Of a stretch of DNA of 39,488 nucleotides, positions 35,158 through 39,488 are shown one piece after another (position 1 is the stretch's first letter; each line of letters starts with the position of its first letter). The stretch is from an uncultured Clostridia bacterium (GTDB lineage Bacteria > Bacillota > Clostridia > Oscillospirales > CAG-272): positions 1-39,488 of the forward strand of contig CANQPT010000015.1 in NCBI GenBank assembly GCA_947625805.1, read 5' to 3'. Both the position numbers and the translations under genes were made by a program. Under the pieces are notes generated by a model, which was not told where the DNA came from, made no database searches, and saw nothing but the letters and a program-made list of their open reading frames with translations.

Positions 35158-35985
35158 TCATTGTGCCCGCACGCGGCCGACCGAAAAGCAGACAAGGAAT
35201 GCCAGAAGATCGACGCACACCACCGTAGCGCCCGAGGGGGTGCCGAAGATCAGCGAAAAGAACATACCCGCCGCCGCACAGACCACGCTGATTGCCGCCG
35301 CGCAGATGATGACCGCGCGGAAAGAGCGAAAGAGCGACGTGGCACACAAGGTGGGAAAGACGATCAGCGCTGACACCAACAAAGCCCCTACCAGACGCAT
35401 GGCAATCACGATCACAACAGCCGCGGCCAGGGCAAGGCCTGTTTCCAGCGCCTCGGTATGCACGCCCGCCGCCCGCGCAAAGGCCGGATCAAAGGTAACG
35501 GCAAACAGCCTGTGATAAAAGCAGACAAACAGCGCGATCACCACCGCACACAGCGCCACGCACAACAGCACGTCCGAGCGGGAGAGCATCAAAATAGACG
35601 CCGAGCCGAACAGGGTCGTGCAGATATCCCCGCTGACATTGGCCGACACGGGAAAAAGATGCAATAAAAGATATCCGATGGCAAGGGCAGACACCGAAAG
35701 CATGGCGATGGCGGCGTCCCCCTGCATTTTCCGGGTGCGCAGGATAAAGAGGGCCGCGAGCATGGTCAGCGGCAGAGTCACGAGCATACTGTTTCCCGCC
35801 CCGCAGACCGCGCTGACCGCCATGGCGCCGAAAGCCGCGTGGGAAAGGCCGTCCCCGATCATGGAATATCGTTTGAGCACAAGAATCACGCCGAGAAGCG
35901 CCGCGCACAGGGCGATCAGCACTCCGACGATAAAGGCGTGACGGACAAAAGCAAATGAGAAATAATAGCGGATGCTGTCGATCAT
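35158..35985 (-). CDS. znuB: Zinc ABC transporter permease
   Basis: ABC-3 family multi-TM; overlaps znuC by ATGA; start re-assigned to MIDSIRYYF. Confidence 0.88.
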   Translation of the reverse strand: MIDSIRYYFSFAFVRHAFIVGVLIALCAALLGVILVLKRYSMIGDGLSHAAFGAMAVSAVCGAGNSMLVTLPLTMLAALFILRTRKMQGDAAIAMLSVSALAIGYLLLHLFPVSANVSGDICTTLFGSASILMLSRSDVLLCVALCAVVIALFVCFYHRLFAVTFDPAFARAAGVHTEALETGLALAAAVVIVIAMRLVGALLVSALIVFPTLCATSLFRSFRAVIICAAAISVVCAAAGMFFSLIFGTPSGATVVCVDLLAFLVCFSVGRVRAQ

Positions 35986-36659
35986 TTCCGTTCCTCCTGT
36001 TCGGTCTGCAGATGGCTCATATACTGCTCTCTTGCGCCGAAAAAGGCTTCTTTTGCGTCGATGCAAAGAATGTGGGTCGCCTCCCGCAGGGCGGCGTGAG
36101 CGTCGTGAGAGATCATCAGGATGGTCACCCCCTGCCCGTGCAGAGTGCGCAGGGTGTCATACAGCCCGTCGGCGGCCTGGGCGTCCAGTGCGGCGGCAGG
36201 CTCGTCCAGAAGTAAGACCCGGTCGGCCGCACACAGCGCCCGGGCCAACAACACACGCTGTTGCTGGCCGCCGGACAGAGTGCGGTATCCCCGCCCCGCG
36301 ATCTCTGCAAGTCCCAGTTTTGCCATGGCGCGCTCGGCGCGCTCTTTGCTTTCGCGGGAATAAAAGAGCCCCGTGCGCGGGATGCACCCCGAGCGCACGA
36401 TCTCCCGCACCGATGCGGGGAAATCCTTTGCGGTAGCGTCCTGTTGAGGAAGATACCCGATCCCCTCCGCGGCAAATTCTATCGTTCCGCCTAACGGCTT
36501 TTGCAGGCCAAGCAGGGTTTTCATCAACGTGGTCTTGCCACTGCCGTTTTCACCCAGGATGCAGACATAGTCGCCCTCGTTCACTGAAAAGGAGAGCGGC
36601 GCACAGATCTGTCTGCCCTCGTAGCCCAAGATAAGATTTTCACAGGATAGACAAAACAT
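35982..36659 (-). CDS. znuC: Zinc ABC transporter ATP-binding protein
   Basis: LGENGSGKTTLMKTLLG, LSGGQQQRVLLARAL, LLDEPAAALD. Confidence 0.9.
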   Translation of the reverse strand: MFCLSCENLILGYEGRQICAPLSFSVNEGDYVCILGENGSGKTTLMKTLLGLQKPLGGTIEFAAEGIGYLPQQDATAKDFPASVREIVRSGCIPRTGLFYSRESKERAERAMAKLGLAEIAGRGYRTLSGGQQQRVLLARALCAADRVLLLDEPAAALDAQAADGLYDTLRTLHGQGVTILMISHDAHAALREATHILCIDAKEAFFGAREQYMSHLQTEQEERK

Positions 36660-37609
36660 TATCCCAGCGCCTCCCGCAATGCTTCCAGATTTTTCTCCAT
36701 CAAAGAAAGATACGTTTCCCCCGTCGGGGGCGTAGATTGGATCGATTCAAGGGTCAGTACCGGCAGATCCCGCCCGGCGCTCTCGCACAAGGTGCGGGCA
36801 AGGGCGCCGTCTGAGGATTCGGTCACCAGCACGGCCCCCAATCCGCCCTCGCGCAACACTTCGGTCAAAGCCGCCACCGTAGCAAAACTCGCCTCAGTTT
36901 CGGCCGAGCAACCGGGGAAAGCGGCGTAGTAGGAAAGGCCGTACTCCTCCGTCAGATATAAAAAGGGAAAACGGTCGGCCACCAATATGGTATTCCCCGC
37001 CGCCCGGGCGCACATTTGCCGGTATTCCTCGTCTAAGGCAATCAGGCGGTTGCGATAGGCGGAACAATTCAAGCGGTAGTCGTTCTCCCCTGCGGGATTG
37101 ACCAGGCATAGCAAATCGCAAAGGCCCGAGCAGATCTCCTGCGCACAGACCGGGGAAAGCCAGACGTGCGCGTCATAGGCCGCCTGTTCGTCGCGGTCGT
37201 GCGCATGGCCGAAAATCCCCTCCCCGCTTTCGGTGAGCGGATGGGAAATGAGTTCGGTCAGGCGCACGATCCGCACGCCTTTCGCCGCGGCCATTGCCGC
37301 CGCATCCGCCTCCCAGCTTTCGCTTTCGGCGCCCAGACAGACAAAGACGGTCGCGTCGCAGACGGCCGCAAGATCGGCCGCCGTGGGCTGATAACTGTGG
37401 GGGTCTTCACCCGAATCTGCCAGCAGGTACACGCCCACCTCCCGGTCGGAGGCGGTCATCTGCAAGAGAAATTCATAGGGGGCATAGGTCGAGCACACGA
37501 TTCGAAACCGTTCGCCGTTTGCAGGTGCGCGCCCCGCGCAGCCGGTCAGCATCATAGAGGCAAGCAGAACCGCGCACAAAAGGGACAGTCTTCGCTTCAT
37601 TTGCGGCAT
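36659..37609 (-). CDS. znuA: Zinc ABC transporter substrate-binding lipoprotein
   Basis: Lipobox LTGCAGR; GEDPHSYQPTAADL, FGHAHDRDEQAAYDAHVWLSP. Confidence 0.9.
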   Translation of the reverse strand: MPQMKRRLSLLCAVLLASMMLTGCAGRAPANGERFRIVCSTYAPYEFLLQMTASDREVGVYLLADSGEDPHSYQPTAADLAAVCDATVFVCLGAESESWEADAAAMAAAKGVRIVRLTELISHPLTESGEGIFGHAHDRDEQAAYDAHVWLSPVCAQEICSGLCDLLCLVNPAGENDYRLNCSAYRNRLIALDEEYRQMCARAAGNTILVADRFPFLYLTEEYGLSYYAAFPGCSAETEASFATVAALTEVLREGGLGAVLVTESSDGALARTLCESAGRDLPVLTLESIQSTPPTGETYLSLMEKNLEALREALG

Positions 37610-37986
37610 CCTTCACAGATCCCGTACAGCACGGTTTCCTCTCCGTCCACCGAGAACGCGCTGTTCCGTTTGATCATCTCGATCACCCGCTCGGAAACCG
37701 CGTCGTCGAGGTGCAGCAGCCGCCCGCAATCCCTGCACTTCATGTGCAGGTGGGCGTCGCAGTGCTCGCAGACCACCGCCTGATAGACCGATTTGTGTGA
37801 GCCGTCCGGCGCGTCAAAGCGCATGACCGCACCGCTTTTGACCAGTTCGGGCATACGGCGGTAGACTGTGCTGACCCCGACGCCGCCCGCAAGCGCCTGC
37901 GCGATCTGCCCCACCGTAAACTGCCGGTCGCTGTTCTTTCGCAACAGTCCCACGATCGCTTTTTTCTGTTCTGTATTATATTCCAT
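37597..37986 (-). CDS. zur: Fur family transcriptional regulator, probably Zur
   Basis: Fur fold HTH (GVSTVYRRMPELVKSGAV), CEHCDAHLHMKCRDCGRL, first gene of znu operon. Confidence 0.88.
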   Translation of the reverse strand: MEYNTEQKKAIVGLLRKNSDRQFTVGQIAQALAGGVGVSTVYRRMPELVKSGAVMRFDAPDGSHKSVYQAVVCEHCDAHLHMKCRDCGRLLHLDDAVSERVIEMIKRNSAFSVDGEETVLYGICEGCRK

Positions 37987-38002
37987 CGGTTTCCCGTCCG
38001 TT

Positions 38003-38019
38003 TTGAGAATGATTCTCAA
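38003..38019. promoter_or_regulatory. Fur/Zur box, perfect 17-bp palindrome TTGAGAATGATTCTCAA
   Basis: 7-1-7 type inverted repeat just downstream of a minus-strand TTGACA/TATAAT promoter. Confidence 0.8.
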
Positions 38020-38193
38020 TTTCTCCCGTACTATTATACACATTTTTTTACATTTGTCAATCCGTGCAATCATTTTCAGTAAGAAGAAAAGTCTGCGAAC
38101 ATTCCATACCGCCGCCCTTCGGTCGGAGTTTCGTCTTTTTTGCAATAAAAGCCAGAAAAATAGCTTTCCCCTTGAGGAGAAAGTGCCGTTGCG

Positions 38194-38450
38194 TTACTGT
38201 CTGACGACCGCCTTCAGCCTTTCAGACAATGCGATCATGCGCGGGTTATAATGAAAGTCGGCAAAGGCTTTGGTCAAAGACCGCACACAGATGCACGATA
38301 CCTTTTCTTTCCGGTTTATGATCAGTCTGTTTTTCCGTTCTTCGATCCGGTCAAGCAGAGACACAGTGTAGTAGTAGAACGCCCCTTCCACAGCTTTATT
38401 GTCGGCCCTGCCAATGTCATGGCATCACCCGGTTTTGCCTGTTTTATCAT
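38194..38450 (-). pseudogene. Small conserved-looking ORF split by a probable single-nucleotide frameshift
   Basis: 5' part MIKQAKPGDAMTLAGPTIK (SD GGAGGG) in one frame, AVEGAFYYYTVSLLDRIEERKNRLI... in the next. Confidence 0.45.
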
Positions 38451-38509
38451 AATATGCCCTCCAAAAATCCCGATTTCACATTCAACTTTTCTCCTTGTCA
38501 AGAAGGAAG

Positions 38510-39004
38510 TTAAAGTGATTCTATTATTCCCACCGTTTGTTCCACACTTAAATCGGACACATCGACCTTTACTGTGTTGAGCGCAGCATAGAGCGGCAAC
38601 CGTTCTATGCTGCGAGTTATAACATCTTCTTGACGGATGCCCTCTTTAATATCTTTTTTCAACCGTTTAGCCAGTTCATCACGGTTGCAAATCAAAGATA
38701 ATGTTTTGACATCGCAGTTTGTTAAATCAAGGTTAGATAAAATATCGTTGATAATGCTTTGTTCATGCATAACCCAGCAAAAAATCACATTGTCATAAAC
38801 GGAGCAGTGTATGAAATTGTTCAGCAAATGGCAGATGTTATCTATAACTATCCGTTTTGTCTCAGCATTAACTTGAAACGGATTCGCATCCCAACACCAA
38901 TCCCCATCCAAAAACACCGCATTTTTAAGCTCTTTTTTCAGTCTCTGGCAAACGCTTGTCTTACCGACACCCATTGTTCCACCAATTAGATAAATTCGTT
39001 TCAT
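38510..39004 (-). CDS. P-loop NTPase / AAA family nucleotide kinase-like protein
   Basis: MKRIYLIGGTMGVGKTSVCQRLKKEL; SD GGGAG. Confidence 0.8.
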   Translation of the reverse strand: MKRIYLIGGTMGVGKTSVCQRLKKELKNAVFLDGDWCWDANPFQVNAETKRIVIDNICHLLNNFIHCSVYDNVIFCWVMHEQSIINDILSNLDLTNCDVKTLSLICNRDELAKRLKKDIKEGIRQEDVITRSIERLPLYAALNTVKVDVSDLSVEQTVGIIESL

Positions 39005-39057
39005 CTCGAACTCCCTGAAAAATTCAAATTTTTCGCTGTGATCCACATATTGCCAGC

Positions 39058-39486
39058 TCACTGTCTTTTCATCTGCCGCAAAAATGCGAATACCGCTATG
39101 GCAGTCACGGCGACAGCGTAGCCTATTACCCACCAAATGTGAGAGAACACCCCCGCGTAATCGCCTTGAAGGACTGCCCGCTCCATTTCCACAGCGTGGA
39201 CGAACGACAGTAAATTTGCGATCTTTTGGAACGCGCCGCCCACCAGCCTCAGGTCAAACCAGATGCCGGAGAGCCACGCCGTCAGGTTTGTGAGTAAAGC
39301 CCCGCAGATGCCGCCTACCTGTTTATCCGTGAAAATGCTGCCGCAGAGCAGGCCCAGCGATACGAACAGCAGCGCGACGGGGAGGGTGAGCAAAACCGAA
39401 GTCAAAATATGGATCGTCACATGAAGCCCCAAAAGCACGGCCACAGCAAGGCAGATGACCGACTGCGCAATACAGATAGGCAAAAT
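39058..39486 (-). CDS. ABC-2 type transporter permease, 5' truncated by window edge
   Basis: C-terminal TM region of ABC-2 permease-like protein. Confidence 0.7.
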   Translation of the reverse strand: MLPICIAQSVICLAVAVLLGLHVTIHILTSVLLTLPVALLFVSLGLLCGSIFTDKQVGGICGALLTNLTAWLSGIWFDLRLVGGAFQKIANLLSFVHAVEMERAVLQGDYAGVFSHIWWVIGYAVAVTAIAVFAFLRQMKRQ

Positions 39487-39488
39487 CG

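Noticed and set aside
1-39488. CRISPR arrays, rRNA operons, IS transposases, prophage genes
   Set aside because: No regular repeat-spacer pattern, rRNA sequence, transposase or phage structural proteins were seen on either strand.

Overview
A 39.5 kb window from a low-to-moderate GC Firmicute chromosome (Clostridia/Oscillospiraceae-like; the taxon is inference). It is mostly compact protein-coding DNA. In order it carries: larC(partial)-larE; a lipoprotein; a Gfo/Idh/MocA oxidoreductase; a divergent membrane-anchored ApbE-like protein; an oligopeptide ABC operon (oppABCDF-like) with unusually enlarged subunits; tspO; a 31-aa Cys-rich small protein; a GH27 alpha-galactosidase; a segment with a HELMH metallopeptidase and a GNAT flanked by partial gene duplications; degV-fakA; a candidate structured ncRNA; a pgeF-like gene with a leaderless-looking promoter; an ECF S-component plus DUF4430 lipoprotein behind a cobalamin-riboswitch-like leader; a CotH-kinase/SLH surface protein; tyrS; yajC; a TIGR04086-like membrane protein; a large minus-strand locus with IbrA/IbrB-like proteins, a LytTR regulator, a GHKL kinase, a possible small peptide ORF and twin ABC exporters; a zur-znuACB zinc locus; and a P-loop NTPase plus an ABC-2 permease fragment at the right edge. 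The strongest candidates for something undescribed are: (1) the IbrA/IbrB-LytTR-GHKL-sORF-exporter locus; (2) a ~180-nt orphan RNA at 19857-20036 with a consensus promoter and an intrinsic terminator; (3) an in-frame GH27/degV chimeric duplication scar; (4) a repeated 3'UTR hairpin whose differences between copies preserve base pairing. All calls are from reading the sequence; no database searches or folding programs were run.
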